From positions 1 through 34,620 of the forward strand of contig CAJXVA010000036.1 in assembly GCA_913061055.1 (NCBI GenBank): 34,620 bases of DNA, in the 5' to 3' direction. Source of the DNA: an uncultured Pseudomonadota bacterium (GTDB taxonomy: Bacteria; Myxococcota_A; Polyangia; Nannocystales; Nannocystaceae). Shown here in pieces: positions 15,518-24,042 of this stretch (position 1 is its first letter; every line of letters begins with the position of its first letter). Made by a program: the position numbers and the translations under genes. The notes under the pieces are model-generated. The model did no database searches, was not told where the DNA came from, and worked only from the letters and a program-made list of their open reading frames with translations.

Positions 15518-17452
15518 CTAAGACCCGCGTAGGTTGTCCTGCCACGGCGAGCGCACCTCGTCGTCGGTCAGCCAGTACATCAGCGCCTGCATCTCCTGGT
15601 ATTCGAACATCGCCATGTTGGTGAGCGAGCTGGGCAGCTCGTCGATGTCGATGCCGTTCCACTCGAAGCCGGGAATGCCCTGGGTCTGCGCCCCCATGCC
15701 GCGCATGTGCACACGGTCTCGGCACCGCCACAGTCGCGCGGGTGCCATACCGGCGGCCTGCCCGAAGTTCTTGGGTGGGTTCAGCCGCGTGGGGAGCTCG
15801 ATCCGATCGGAGCCGCAGCTCCACAGCAGCCAACACAGAGCGTGCCATTCGGCACGGGCTGAGCGGAGCAGATCGGGGATCGCATCTCCGAGTTCGAGCG
15901 TCTCGTCGATGTCGATGACGTACGGCTCATCCGGATCGTCGGGGTCAGGAGTTTCGAACCTGTCGGTCCCCAGCGACACCGGACCGCTGGGGAGCAACGC
16001 TGAGACATCGGGCAGCATCCACGGGGTGTCCTCCGCAATGCCATCGTGCTCGAGCATCGCAGTGCGGATCTGTTGCACCCGCGTCGCGTACTTCTCGATC
16101 AAGCCGACGATCGCCGGGAGGGCCTGACTGGGCGCGTCCGGAAGGCCATCGTAGTGCGTCTGCGGGACTTCCCGGTTGGGCCAGAAGTCGAACACGGGGA
16201 ACAGCACCGTGGCGTACAGCTGCAGAAACCCGCGCTGGCCCTCGTCGGGGATCCGCGCGGCGTCTGCACGCGCTGCGTCGGCATGTCCAAGGCTCATGTG
16301 CACCAACCCGCGAGTGAACGCGTAGTCCGAGCGGTCGGGGGCCAGCGTCATGGCGGCGTCGATGAACTCGAGCGCTGCGTGGGACCGCTCATGCTGGTCG
16401 AGCTGAATCGCCATCGCCCGAAGGCAAGCCGCGACATCGGCCCCTGCCGCGAGCGCATCGATCACATCACCGACCGAATCGCCTTCCTCAGCCTGTTCCA
16501 TCGCGACGTCCGTCGTCCATGGGCTGGGCCGGGCTGCGATCGCGGCCCGCAACTGAGTCGCGTCACCACTGGCCCCCGCGGCGCGGCCCAAGGTCGCAAG
16601 CCACAGCCCCAGGTTCCGCTGGACGCCATACTTGCCGGCGAGGTCGAGCCACGCTTCCGCGGGGCGCGGTGCGTCATCGAGAAACACGAGTTCCTCCTCT
16701 CCATCCACCGGCTCGCCGTAGTCGAGCACCCCCACCACCTGCTCGGCGGCGTCGAGAAACTCCCAGGGCCCAATGCGAACGGCTTCGTGGTAGCCACCGC
16801 GAGCCGCGACCGCTCCCTGCAAGCGAAGCGTCTCGGGCTCAACCCGCTCCCACGCCGGGCCGTGCTTCGCGTCGGCCTCGTAGGCACACCGCTCCAGCAA
16901 CAAGCCATCGCGGTCCCAGTGCTGCCAGACCCCGATCTTCTCGGCGTCACCGTTGGCGCGTCCGTCCTTCCAGCGGCCATCCCGCTCGTCCCACCACGCG
17001 TCCTGCGAAAGCGACGCGGGACGGTCGGGGAAGCGCGTCCCGTCCGCGCACAAGCGGAAGCCGTCGCCGTCGAAGTGGCGAACGGCCGTCACGTCGCCCA
17101 TGTCGTAGTCCATCTCCGAACGCATCACCTCTTCGGGCACCCCCGGAGGTCGAGTGTTCTCCGTCGTAGGTCCTTCGATCGAGAACCAGGAGCGGGTGCC
17201 ATGAAGCTCCCCTCGGACGAACGTACAGGTCTGCGATCGCTCGCCGTTCTCATGAAAGCGTTGGCTCTTTCCGTGCGGCTGACCGTGCTCATGGTCGCAG
17301 CGGCAGCAGAGGGTTCCATCGGCACGCCAGTAGGCCACCTCGCCGTGCAGCTGGTCGTCGTCATCCTTCGGCCCAAGCACCCACTCGTTGTCACTGGGTT
17401 CCCACCATGCATCGGTCGGCACAGACTCGGGTCGGACAGGCGTTTCGCTCAT
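15518..17452 (-). CDS. Large MORN-like (YwqK-type) repeat protein
   Basis: I chose the ATG at 17452 (M-S-E-T-P-V), giving 644 residues; the open frame continues upstream but that part overlaps the divergent metalloprotease gene. N-terminal repeats have the form Y-W-x-x-D-G-x-x-x-x-x-x-x-x-x-G-x-x-H-G (about 35-90), with a second block at about 150-240 (W-Q-H-W-D-R-D-G-L-L). These MORN-variant repeats make beta-hairpin sheets; automated pipelines call them YwqK-family antitoxins, but no toxin partner is visible. The middle (about 300-440) is helical with one TPR-like unit. The C-terminal ~200 residues match nothing I know. No signal peptide is seen, so it is probably cytoplasmic. No Shine-Dalgarno sequence precedes the start; a sigma-54-like site lies just upstream. 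Confidence 0.8.
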   Translation of the reverse strand: MSETPVRPESVPTDAWWEPSDNEWVLGPKDDDDQLHGEVAYWRADGTLCCRCDHEHGQPHGKSQRFHENGERSQTCTFVRGELHGTRSWFSIEGPTTENTRPPGVPEEVMRSEMDYDMGDVTAVRHFDGDGFRLCADGTRFPDRPASLSQDAWWDERDGRWKDGRANGDAEKIGVWQHWDRDGLLLERCAYEADAKHGPAWERVEPETLRLQGAVAARGGYHEAVRIGPWEFLDAAEQVVGVLDYGEPVDGEEELVFLDDAPRPAEAWLDLAGKYGVQRNLGLWLATLGRAAGASGDATQLRAAIAARPSPWTTDVAMEQAEEGDSVGDVIDALAAGADVAACLRAMAIQLDQHERSHAALEFIDAAMTLAPDRSDYAFTRGLVHMSLGHADAARADAARIPDEGQRGFLQLYATVLFPVFDFWPNREVPQTHYDGLPDAPSQALPAIVGLIEKYATRVQQIRTAMLEHDGIAEDTPWMLPDVSALLPSGPVSLGTDRFETPDPDDPDEPYVIDIDETLELGDAIPDLLRSARAEWHALCWLLWSCGSDRIELPTRLNPPKNFGQAAGMAPARLWRCRDRVHMRGMGAQTQGIPGFEWNGIDIDELPSSLTNMAMFEYQEMQALMYWLTDDEVRSPWQDNLRGS

Positions 17453-17466
17453 GCGCACCAGGTTTA

Positions 17467-17481
17467 GCGAGGACCGTGCCA
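17467..17481 (-). promoter_or_regulatory. Sigma-54-like -24/-12 element upstream of the MORN-repeat gene
   Basis: Read on the minus strand, TGGCACGGTCCTCGC has a perfect TGGCAC and the correct 10-nt gap between the -24 GG and -12 GC; the -12 box is TCGC rather than TTGC. The start site would be near 17456, only a few bases before the ATG at 17452, so the mRNA would be almost leaderless. Confidence 0.3.
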
Positions 17482-17490
17482 ACTCGGGAG

Positions 17491-17522
17491 CCTCGGGTTC
17501 ACGGGCGCCTGGAGGCCCGAGG
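17491..17522. repeat. Inverted repeat CCTCGGG/CCCGAGG
   Basis: Arms of 7 bp at 17491-17497 and 17516-17522 bracket 18 nt, directly next to the longer palindrome at 17523. It could be a regulatory site or a hairpin in a transcript; significance is uncertain in GC-rich DNA. Confidence 0.4.
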
Positions 17523-17571
17523 GTTGCCCAAATTGGGCAACGTTGCTCAACTCGGACTTTGCATGACGCAA
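17523..17571. promoter_or_regulatory. Operator-like palindrome and GTTGC/GCAAC inverted-repeat cluster
   Basis: GTTGCCCAAATTGGGCAAC (17523-17541) is a perfect palindrome with 9-bp arms around one central A. Directly abutting is a second GTTGC element (GTTGCTCAAC, 17542-17551), forming GCAACGTTGC at the junction. A third inverted pair, TTGC (17559-17562) and GCAA (17568-17571), follows. The cluster sits between two divergent genes, 27 bp before the GTG at 17598 and about 70 bp before the minus-strand gene. It is best explained as binding sites for a dimeric regulator; the regulator is unknown. Confidence 0.65.
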
Positions 17572-17597
17572 CTCCATCTGGGCGGCGATTGTTCTGC

Positions 17598-18905
17598 GTG
17601 ACCTCGAATCGCTCGCTCCCCGCCAACCCGTGCATGCTGGTCCTGGCTCTGCTGGCCTGCGCAGCATGCGACAGCGGGTCCGAGGGCCCTGCCCAAGCCG
17701 AGGGATCCTCGACGTCCGGCAGCGGCTCGACCGGCTCGACCGGCGGCATGACGGGCCAGCCCACATCGGAGGCGGAAAGCTCGGGCAGCCCGACGGAGTC
17801 GTCCACGGGCCAGGTTCCGGGAACCTGCAAGATGTCTTTTGCCGAGGTGTCCTGGTTTCAAGTGGTCGAGACTCCGGCGTGGCTCGACGCCGCACTCGTC
17901 GAGCCCGCAGCTCGGGAGATCCCACTGGTCGAGGGTCGGGGTGCCGTCCTCCGAGCCTACGTTTCTGGCGACACCGATGGCCCAGCCGACGTCACGGTTC
18001 ATGTCGACATCGCGGTCGGCGGACAAACGGAGCGCTACACGTCCGTGACGAGCGTCGCGGGCCCCGACGATGCGGTCGTCGTCGATGTGCCGGCGAGTGC
18101 GATGCAACAGGGTGCAACCTACGTCCTGTCGATCGCGGACTGCGACGATGCCCGTATTCCACTCACGGGAGAGGCCGACCTCGGAGTCGTGACAACCGGG
18201 CCTCTGCGGGTTCACCTCGTCCCGTTCGAGGTCGGGGGGTTCACCCCCGATACGTCGGAAGCGGTCCTGGACGGCTACCGGGAAGCGCTTGTTGCGATGT
18301 ACCCGGTCACCGACGTCGAGTTCACGGTGCTTCCGGTCGAGCCCGACGACAGCGACGGCCAGCTCGACATGGGCGGGCTCATGTCCAGACTGATCGCGCT
18401 GCAAGAGGACCTGGTGTTCGCCTCTGGCGACGTCGATCCATCGGTCGCCGACATCTACTACTACGGCATGGTCACCGGAGCCGCGACACGGGACGAGTTC
18501 TGCGACAGCTGTCCGACGGGGACATCCGAGAGCGGAAACGGAGACCGGGCGGGTTCGGCGATCGGAGCCGCCTTCGCCGATGAGCTCGCCGAGAGCACCT
18601 TGGTCCACGAGTTCGGGCACATGCACGGGTTGCTGCACTCGCCGTGTGGAGACCCCTCGCTTCAGGACCCCGAGTTTCCCTACGCCGATGGCTCCACCGC
18701 GACCGAAGGTTGGGACCAACGGACCGCGAGCTTCGTGCCAGCCAGCCACAACGACGTCATGGGCTACTGCCAACCGCGGTGGGTCAGCGACTATCACTAC
18801 GCGAAAATGGTGCAGTGGGTTCAGCTGGCACAGAGCTGGGCATCCGGAGGCCGTGCGGCGATTCCATCACGCCGAGAGGCCTGCAGCACCCACCGCGCTC
18901 CGTGA
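17598..18905 (+). CDS. Metzincin-like zinc metalloprotease lipoprotein
   Basis: From the GTG at 17598 the product has 435 residues with a lipoprotein signal (hydrophobic 12-22; lipidation at Cys 21 or Cys 24); a later ATG at 17634 would leave too short an N-region. A Ser/Gly/Thr linker (about 30-72) precedes a beta-rich domain (about 75-230). The catalytic domain holds H-E-F-G-H-M-H-G-L-L-H at 337-347, the extended HExxHxxGxxH zinc motif (His 337, 341, 347; Glu 338). A plausible Met-turn D-V-M-G-Y-C has Met 388. Spacing and Cys near both motifs recall M66-type or other metzincin-clan proteases; the exact family is undecided. It is predicted to act at the cell surface. It converges with the PhoD gene with 4 bp between stops. 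Confidence 0.86.
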   Translation: MTSNRSLPANPCMLVLALLACAACDSGSEGPAQAEGSSTSGSGSTGSTGGMTGQPTSEAESSGSPTESSTGQVPGTCKMSFAEVSWFQVVETPAWLDAALVEPAAREIPLVEGRGAVLRAYVSGDTDGPADVTVHVDIAVGGQTERYTSVTSVAGPDDAVVVDVPASAMQQGATYVLSIADCDDARIPLTGEADLGVVTTGPLRVHLVPFEVGGFTPDTSEAVLDGYREALVAMYPVTDVEFTVLPVEPDDSDGQLDMGGLMSRLIALQEDLVFASGDVDPSVADIYYYGMVTGAATRDEFCDSCPTGTSESGNGDRAGSAIGAAFADELAESTLVHEFGHMHGLLHSPCGDPSLQDPEFPYADGSTATEGWDQRTASFVPASHNDVMGYCQPRWVSDYHYAKMVQWVQLAQSWASGGRAAIPSRREACSTHRAP

Positions 18906-18909
18906 CCCC

Positions 18910-20718
18910 TCAGCGCTCCCAGTGGTTTTCCCCGGCGCGCACCTCGAGGGTCGCCGCGAGTTCCTCGGTGTCGGTGCGCTCGAGAATCTCCAGGTACCAG
19001 ACCTCGGCCTGAATCCGGTCCGCATCGATGTCGAGGACGCCGTAGCCATGCCGCGTCGTATCCAGGAATCGGTAGTGCGGATTGCTCGTCGCGGAGTCCT
19101 TCTCGATCGCCGTCGGGAGGCCTGGCTGCGCCGGAAAGAACTCGTCCACATTTCCGCGGCTCATGCTCGCGGGCTGAAACTCCACCGCGATCGCGCCCTC
19201 TCCGGTTCTTGGGTCGTAGGCCTTGGGATCGTCTGGCGCCGCCACGAGGTCGGTCACCGCCGTGATGTGCGCGTCGCCGCTGAGGAACATGGCGTTGTTC
19301 ACTCCGTCAGCGGCAAGCTGCTCGAACATCTGCCCCCGCGCATCGGGAAAGCCGTTCCAGGTGCTACCGCCCAGCACCACGAGCAGGCCACCGATCACCG
19401 CGACGGGTTTCTGGTTTCCGACAAGCTTCCACGTCGCCGTCGAGCCCGCCATCGTCTCGTGAAACCACGCTTGTTGGGCGTCGCCAAGGATCGTCTTGTC
19501 TGGCGAATCCGGGTCATCCGCGTCGTCCCGAAACAGCAGCACGTCGAGCACGACAACATCGAGCAGATCGCCAAACGGAAGGCGGCGATAGACGATCTCG
19601 GGACCTCGCGGTTCCTCGGGCGGTGAAACCGGGTTCCACTCGCGGAACGCTTGCACACCGCCGCCGGACACCGGGGCGCCTGGGTTCACGTCGTGGTTGT
19701 CCCAGAGCATCACCCACGGATGCGCCGCCCGAGCCGCCCTCAGGTCCGGGTCGCCTAGGTGATACGCGTGCAGAGCTCTCCAGGCCTCCAGCGTCTCCGG
19801 GTCCTCGGGGATCGGGTCGGGGATCCGCACCAGTTCGTCCTCATCGGGAAAGTCGTAGGTGTAGTCGCCGACGTGGATCAGCCCATCGAGGTCGAGCCGT
19901 CGGGCGATGGCTCGGTAGCCGTTGAAGTAGCCGGAGAAGATGCTGGTGCAGCTTGTGACGGCGAAACGAAGTCGCTCTGCCGCGTCTGCCGGAGCGGTTC
20001 GAGTGCGCCCGACGACCGACGACATCGCCGGGGAGGGCGAGCCGTTGGAGAACCGGTAGTAGTAGGTCGTCGCCGACGCCAGGCCCTCGACGTGCACGTT
20101 CACGGTGAAGTCCGTTCCGGCCCCGGGCTCGGACGTCCCCGAGGCCACCACGTCGGTGAAAGCTCGGTCGGTTGCGACGTCCCACTGCACCGTCTGTGCT
20201 TGCCCGGGATCGACCCTCGTCCACAGCCAGACGCTCTGCGGCCCCGGGTCTCCCGAAGCCACACCGTGCGGAAACGGACCGCATCCGGGCACCATCCCGT
20301 CGGCGAGTCCGGCGGGCGCTGGAGCACCGATGACCGTCAGCGTTGCCGCCCAACCGCTGCTGTGCACGAGCGACACCGCCGTGTCCACGACCACCGCGGG
20401 TGCCCGGTATACCCATCCTCCGTCGACGGCCTGCGGCACATCGAACCCAAGCGGCCCCTGTACCGACCAGCTCCCCCCGGCGGGTCCGCCCAGAGCGACC
20501 TCCGAGCAGATGTCGACGCTCCCCAAGTCCTCGGTGCCCGAGCCGGTGGAGCTACTGCTCACGGCCGAGGTCGACGTCACCTCCGGACTGGTTCCAGCGC
20601 TGGAGCCGGTCTCGCCCCCCGTCACCGACGATGCGCCGCTGCTCGGTGCTGCTGGGCTCGAGCCTCCACAGGCTCCCAGCAGCACCGCCATCGCTCCCAG
20701 CCGTCGTACGCCAAGCAC
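18910..20718 (-). CDS. phoD: PhoD-type alkaline phosphatase/phosphodiesterase lipoprotein
   Basis: The 602-residue product (GTG start) begins MLGVRRLGAMAVLLGAC, a lipobox L-G-A-C with Cys 17, and a Ser/Thr/Gly linker to about residue 62. A PhoD N-terminal Ig-like domain is marked by F-P-H-G-V-A-S-G-D-P (about 148-157) and W-L-W-T-R-V. The metallophosphatase core has T-S-C (Fe-binding Cys in PhoD), H-V-G-D-Y-T-Y-D, L-W-D-N-H-D-V-N and L-S-G-D-A-H-I-T-A, and ends H-G-Y-G-V-L-D-I-D. Family enzymes use Fe3+ and Ca2+ to release phosphate from mono- and diesters outside the cell. PhoD proteins are usually Tat-exported; here the N-terminus has only one Arg pair and looks like a Sec-type lipoprotein. 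Regulation by phosphate is inferred; no Pho box was found. Confidence 0.93.
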   Translation of the reverse strand: MLGVRRLGAMAVLLGACGGSSPAAPSSGASSVTGGETGSSAGTSPEVTSTSAVSSSSTGSGTEDLGSVDICSEVALGGPAGGSWSVQGPLGFDVPQAVDGGWVYRAPAVVVDTAVSLVHSSGWAATLTVIGAPAPAGLADGMVPGCGPFPHGVASGDPGPQSVWLWTRVDPGQAQTVQWDVATDRAFTDVVASGTSEPGAGTDFTVNVHVEGLASATTYYYRFSNGSPSPAMSSVVGRTRTAPADAAERLRFAVTSCTSIFSGYFNGYRAIARRLDLDGLIHVGDYTYDFPDEDELVRIPDPIPEDPETLEAWRALHAYHLGDPDLRAARAAHPWVMLWDNHDVNPGAPVSGGGVQAFREWNPVSPPEEPRGPEIVYRRLPFGDLLDVVVLDVLLFRDDADDPDSPDKTILGDAQQAWFHETMAGSTATWKLVGNQKPVAVIGGLLVVLGGSTWNGFPDARGQMFEQLAADGVNNAMFLSGDAHITAVTDLVAAPDDPKAYDPRTGEGAIAVEFQPASMSRGNVDEFFPAQPGLPTAIEKDSATSNPHYRFLDTTRHGYGVLDIDADRIQAEVWYLEILERTDTEELAATLEVRAGENHWER

Positions 20719-20790
20719 CGCACGAGGCTACCCGAGATTCAGGGCATGGGACCAACGCCGCCCACGGGCCAACTTGATACCCTCGCGGCC

Positions 20791-21273
20791 ATGCGCCGTG
20801 CCCTTCTCTTCGCAACCGTCCTGTTCGCAGCCTGTGACCCCGTGCCCGTGAGCGACGCGAAGATCGAGTTCAAGACGCTCGAGGACAGCATCCCCGTCAC
20901 CGACACGGGCGTGAAGTACCAGATCACCGTCAAGGGCACGAAAGGCCCGGTCATCACCGCGATCACCTCGACGCTCACCGCCGTGTACACGGTCGATGGC
21001 GCGGAGAAGTCCGACCTGCTCGCAACCGAGACCGACGACGGCAGCAGCTGGAGCGCCGAAGACAACCCCTTCCCCGGAGCCGTTGGCAGCGACTGGGAGG
21101 GGTGCGGCGGCATGGTGTTCATGGACGACGCCAAAAACGCCGACCTGCAGAAGCTCTACGCCGACCGAGAGACGAACAAGCTCAAGCTCATGCTCGGCGT
21201 CGAGCTCAAGTCGACCGGCGGCAAGATCGCGCCGCTGAACCAGGAGATCAAACTCCTTCCGCCGAACAAGTAG
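20791..21273 (+). CDS. Small hypothetical lipoprotein
   Basis: I chose the ATG at 20791, which gives MRRALLFATVLFAAC, a compact lipoprotein signal with Cys 15; an in-frame ATG at 20746 would add 15 residues without signal character. The mature ~145 residues are charged and predicted beta-rich, with two segments like I-T-V-K-G-T-K-G and L-M-L-G-V-E-L-K-S-T-G-G-K, suggesting a small beta sandwich. W-E-G-C-G-G-M-V-F lies near 107-116 with a lone Cys. I recognise no family. It is divergent from phoD (72 bp) and convergent with the ClbS-like gene, so probably monocistronic. Membrane-anchored; function unknown. Confidence 0.75.
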   Translation: MRRALLFATVLFAACDPVPVSDAKIEFKTLEDSIPVTDTGVKYQITVKGTKGPVITAITSTLTAVYTVDGAEKSDLLATETDDGSSWSAEDNPFPGAVGSDWEGCGGMVFMDDAKNADLQKLYADRETNKLKLMLGVELKSTGGKIAPLNQEIKLLPPNK

Positions 21274-21310
21274 GGGCGCAGGCCTGCTGCCAGGCTCGCG
21301 AGCTGAGGCG

Positions 21311-21814
21311 TCACACCTCGAGTTTCCGCAGCAGCGCCCGAACGTACTTCCGCGACGACGCATAGCCGGTCGTCGTCGCCACCGAAACCCATCGCAGGAC
21401 CGGCCATCGACCGGCCCACTCGAACTGTCCGGGGGCTTCCAGCTCGGCATCGCTCAGACGTGCCAGCGCGGCGACGACAGCATCGTGACTCGCCTCGAAG
21501 TCGGAGCGCACCCGTTTCCAGGACCGGCGCTTGGGCGCGTCGGCAATGACCCCTGCGTTGAGCCGGGGCGTGTCCTTCCAGCCGAACCCCGGTGCGGGCG
21601 TCTGCGGAACCTCCCCGCGGCGGCCGGCATCGATCCAGCCGACCACGGCATTGCCCCACCACGTCCGGACCGTCAGGACATCGACCACGGTCCAGTCGTC
21701 GACGCAGACCTCCCGCGACTGCCCAGCAGTGAGCCGGTCGAGGTCCGCGCACAGTTTCGCGTAGGCCGTCTCCATCGCGGAGCCCAGCTCGTCCCGGGTC
21801 TTTGGAATCGCCAT
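21311..21814 (-). CDS. ClbS/DfsB-family (DinB-like four-helix bundle) protein
   Basis: The 167-residue cytoplasmic protein starts M-A-I-P-K-T-R-D-E-L and shows the family pattern: an N-terminal helix (A-Y-A-K-L-C-A-D-L-D-R-L), D-W-T-V-V-D-V-L followed by W-W-G (about 40-53), and the mid-protein G-F-G-W-K-D-T-P-R-L-N-A (about 76-87). ClbS hydrolyses the cyclopropane warhead of colibactin and protects producers from their own toxin, but most family members have no known substrate. No toxin or NRPS/PKS genes are here. It lies 128 bp downstream of fusA on the same strand, behind a terminator-like hairpin, so it probably has its own promoter. Family assignment is fairly firm; function is open. Confidence 0.82.
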   Translation of the reverse strand: MAIPKTRDELGSAMETAYAKLCADLDRLTAGQSREVCVDDWTVVDVLTVRTWWGNAVVGWIDAGRRGEVPQTPAPGFGWKDTPRLNAGVIADAPKRRSWKRVRSDFEASHDAVVAALARLSDAELEAPGQFEWAGRWPVLRWVSVATTTGYASSRKYVRALLRKLEV

Positions 21815-21883
21815 GGTGCGGCTGTGGTGCCGACGGTCCTCACCAACCCGGCAAGCCTTGCGGCCGAGCTGCGAACCAACGAA

Positions 21884-21917
21884 GAAGGCCGCGCCGGAAA
21901 ACCCGGGCGCGACCTTC
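21884..21917 (-). terminator. Hairpin downstream of fusA, probable terminator
   Basis: GAAGG-C-CGCGCC (21884-21895) pairs with GGCGCG-A-CCTTC (21906-21917) around a 10-nt loop, giving 11 base pairs and one mismatch. On the minus strand it begins 26 nt after the fusA stop and is followed by a moderately T-rich TTCGTTGGTT rather than a clean T run. It also separates fusA from the ClbS-like gene. Confidence 0.55.
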
Positions 21918-21942
21918 GAAGCACCTCCGAGGAGGACGCGGA

Positions 21943-24042
21943 TCAGCCCTTCTGGCGATCCTTGTACTTCTCGGCCAGCTCTTGCTGAACGCTCTGCGGG
22001 ACGGGGTCGTACTTCGCGAACTCCATCGTGAACTCGGCCTTGCCCTGGGTACCGGAGCGAAGCTCGTTCGAGAATGCGAACATCTCGGAGAGCGGGACGT
22101 TGGAGTCGACGGCGGTGGTTCCGTAGGCCGTCTCCGACCCGTTGATGAGTCCGCGACGGCGGATCAGCATGGTCTGAACCGCGCCCTGGAACTCCTCGGG
22201 CGTCTCGACGACGACCTTCATCACGGGCTCGAGCACGACCGGCTTCGCGGCGCGCATCGCCTCTTTGAAGGCGTTACGGGCACAGATCTGGAACGCCATG
22301 TCGCTGGAGTCGACCGCGTGGAAGCCACCGTCGGAGAGCTCCATCTCCACGTTCACGACGGGGAAGCCGATGACCACACCACGCGCCATCGCCTGCTGGA
22401 ACCCGTTGTCACAGGAGGGGATGTACTCACGAGGGATGATGCCGCCGACGATCTTGTCGACGAATCGGTAGATCTCATCCTCGGACTCGGGATCGACGAG
22501 CGGCCGCATGGTGCCGCCGATCTTCGCGAACTGACCCGAGCCACCGGTCTGCTTCTTGTGCGTGTACGAGAACGGGATCTCGTTCTGGATGGTCTCGCGG
22601 TACCGGACCTGCGGCTCACCGACGATGGTCTCGACCTTGTACTCGCGCTTCATTCGCTCGATGTAGACCTCGAGGTGAAGCTCGCCCATGCCCGCGATCA
22701 GGGTCTCGCCGGACTCTTCGTCGCGACGCACCGAGAAGGTGGGGTCCTCTTTCGAGAAGCGGTTGAGCGCCTTCGAGAAGTTCGAGAGGTTGGTCTTGTC
22801 CTTGGGCTCGAGCGAGTACTCGATGACGGGCGCGGGCACGTACATCGAGCGCAGCGAGTACTTGACCTGTCCGTCGGTGAACGTGTCACCGGCGGCGCAG
22901 TCGACACCGAACATCGAGATGATGTCGCCGGAGCCGGCCTCCTCGATGTCCTCCATCTTGTCGGAGTGCATGCGAACGATGCGGCCCAGCTTCACCTTCT
23001 GGCCGGTTCGCGTGTTGTAGATGAACATGCCCTTGGTGACCTTGCCCTGGTAGATCCGGACGTAGGTCAGCTGGCCGTAGCGGCCATCCTCGAGCTTGAA
23101 CGCCAGCGAGCACATGGGCTTGTCGTCGTCCGTCGCGAGCACGACTTCGGTCTCTTTGCCGTCGTTTGCGATCTCGAACGCCTTGTTCTCCACCTCGGTG
23201 GGGTTGGGCAGGTACGAGACGACGCCGTTGAGAAGGACCTGCACGCCCTTGTTCTTGTAGGCGGACCCACAGAACACCGGAGTGAGATCGAGGGAGAGCG
23301 TGGCCTTGCGGATGACCGGGTTCAGCTCTTCGGCCGAGACCTCCTCGCCCTCGAGGAACTTCTCCATGATGGCGTCGTCGAAGTCGGCGACCGTCTCGAC
23401 GAGCTTGTTGCGCATCTCCTCGGTCTTCTCCTTCATGTCCTCGGGGACATCCTCTTCGCGGAGGTTCTCGCCGTTGTCGCCGTCGAAGTAGAAGGCTTTG
23501 CGGATGCGAAGGTCGATGACACCTTCGAAATCGTCTTCGGCGCCGATCGGGATGGTCACCATCGCCGCGTTGTGCTTCAGCTTGTCGCGAAGCTGTTTCG
23601 TCACGCGGTAGGCGTCGGCACCGGTGCGGTCCATCTTGTTGATGAACGCAACGCGGGGGACGTTGTAGCGGCGCATCTGACGGTCGACCGTGATCGACTG
23701 CGACTGCACGCCGGAAGATCCACAGAGCACCAAGATGGCGCCGTCGAGCACCGACAGAGCGCGCTCCACCTCGACCGTGAAGTCCACGTGTCCGGGGGTG
23801 TCGATGATGTTGATGTGGGTTTCGCCCCACGTCACGAAGGTGGCGGCGGACTGAATGGTGATGCCGCGCTCACGCTCCAGCTCCATGTTGTCCATGACAG
23901 CGCCGACGCCGGACTTGCCACGGACTTCCTCGATTTTGTGAATGCGACCCGTGTAGAAAAGGATGCGCTCGGTGAGCGTCGTTTTTCCGGAGTCAATGTG
24001 GGCGGAAATCCCAATGTTGCGGGTGTTAGCGAGGTCGACCAT
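21943..24042 (-). CDS. fusA: Translation elongation factor G, mitochondrial/spdEFG1-type
   Basis: The 699-residue GTPase catalyses ribosomal translocation. I chose the ATG at 24042 ([10 protein letters not shown]); an upstream frame extension has no EF-G match. G motifs: A-H-I-D-S-G-K-T 14-21, D-T-P-G-H 81-85, N-K-M-D 135-138. The switch I region ([11 protein letters not shown], 41-51) and I-T-I-Q-S-A-A-T resemble mitochondrial EF-G1 and the bacterial spdEFG1 of spirochaetes, planctomycetes and delta-proteobacteria, not the canonical EF-G (A-H-I-D-A-G-K-T-T-T-T, I-T-S-A-A-T). It stands alone, without rpsL, rpsG or tuf. Codon use looks strongly optimised (almost only GAG, AAG, CTC, ATC), as expected for high expression. 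Confidence 0.98.
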   Translation of the reverse strand: MVDLANTRNIGISAHIDSGKTTLTERILFYTGRIHKIEEVRGKSGVGAVMDNMELERERGITIQSAATFVTWGETHINIIDTPGHVDFTVEVERALSVLDGAILVLCGSSGVQSQSITVDRQMRRYNVPRVAFINKMDRTGADAYRVTKQLRDKLKHNAAMVTIPIGAEDDFEGVIDLRIRKAFYFDGDNGENLREEDVPEDMKEKTEEMRNKLVETVADFDDAIMEKFLEGEEVSAEELNPVIRKATLSLDLTPVFCGSAYKNKGVQVLLNGVVSYLPNPTEVENKAFEIANDGKETEVVLATDDDKPMCSLAFKLEDGRYGQLTYVRIYQGKVTKGMFIYNTRTGQKVKLGRIVRMHSDKMEDIEEAGSGDIISMFGVDCAAGDTFTDGQVKYSLRSMYVPAPVIEYSLEPKDKTNLSNFSKALNRFSKEDPTFSVRRDEESGETLIAGMGELHLEVYIERMKREYKVETIVGEPQVRYRETIQNEIPFSYTHKKQTGGSGQFAKIGGTMRPLVDPESEDEIYRFVDKIVGGIIPREYIPSCDNGFQQAMARGVVIGFPVVNVEMELSDGGFHAVDSSDMAFQICARNAFKEAMRAAKPVVLEPVMKVVVETPEEFQGAVQTMLIRRRGLINGSETAYGTTAVDSNVPLSEMFAFSNELRSGTQGKAEFTMEFAKYDPVPQSVQQELAEKYKDRQKG

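Noticed and set aside
16046..17467. Long plus-strand frame antisense to the MORN-repeat gene
   Set aside because: The minus-strand frame has repeat motifs and protein-like composition; the plus frame is Arg/His-rich shadow.
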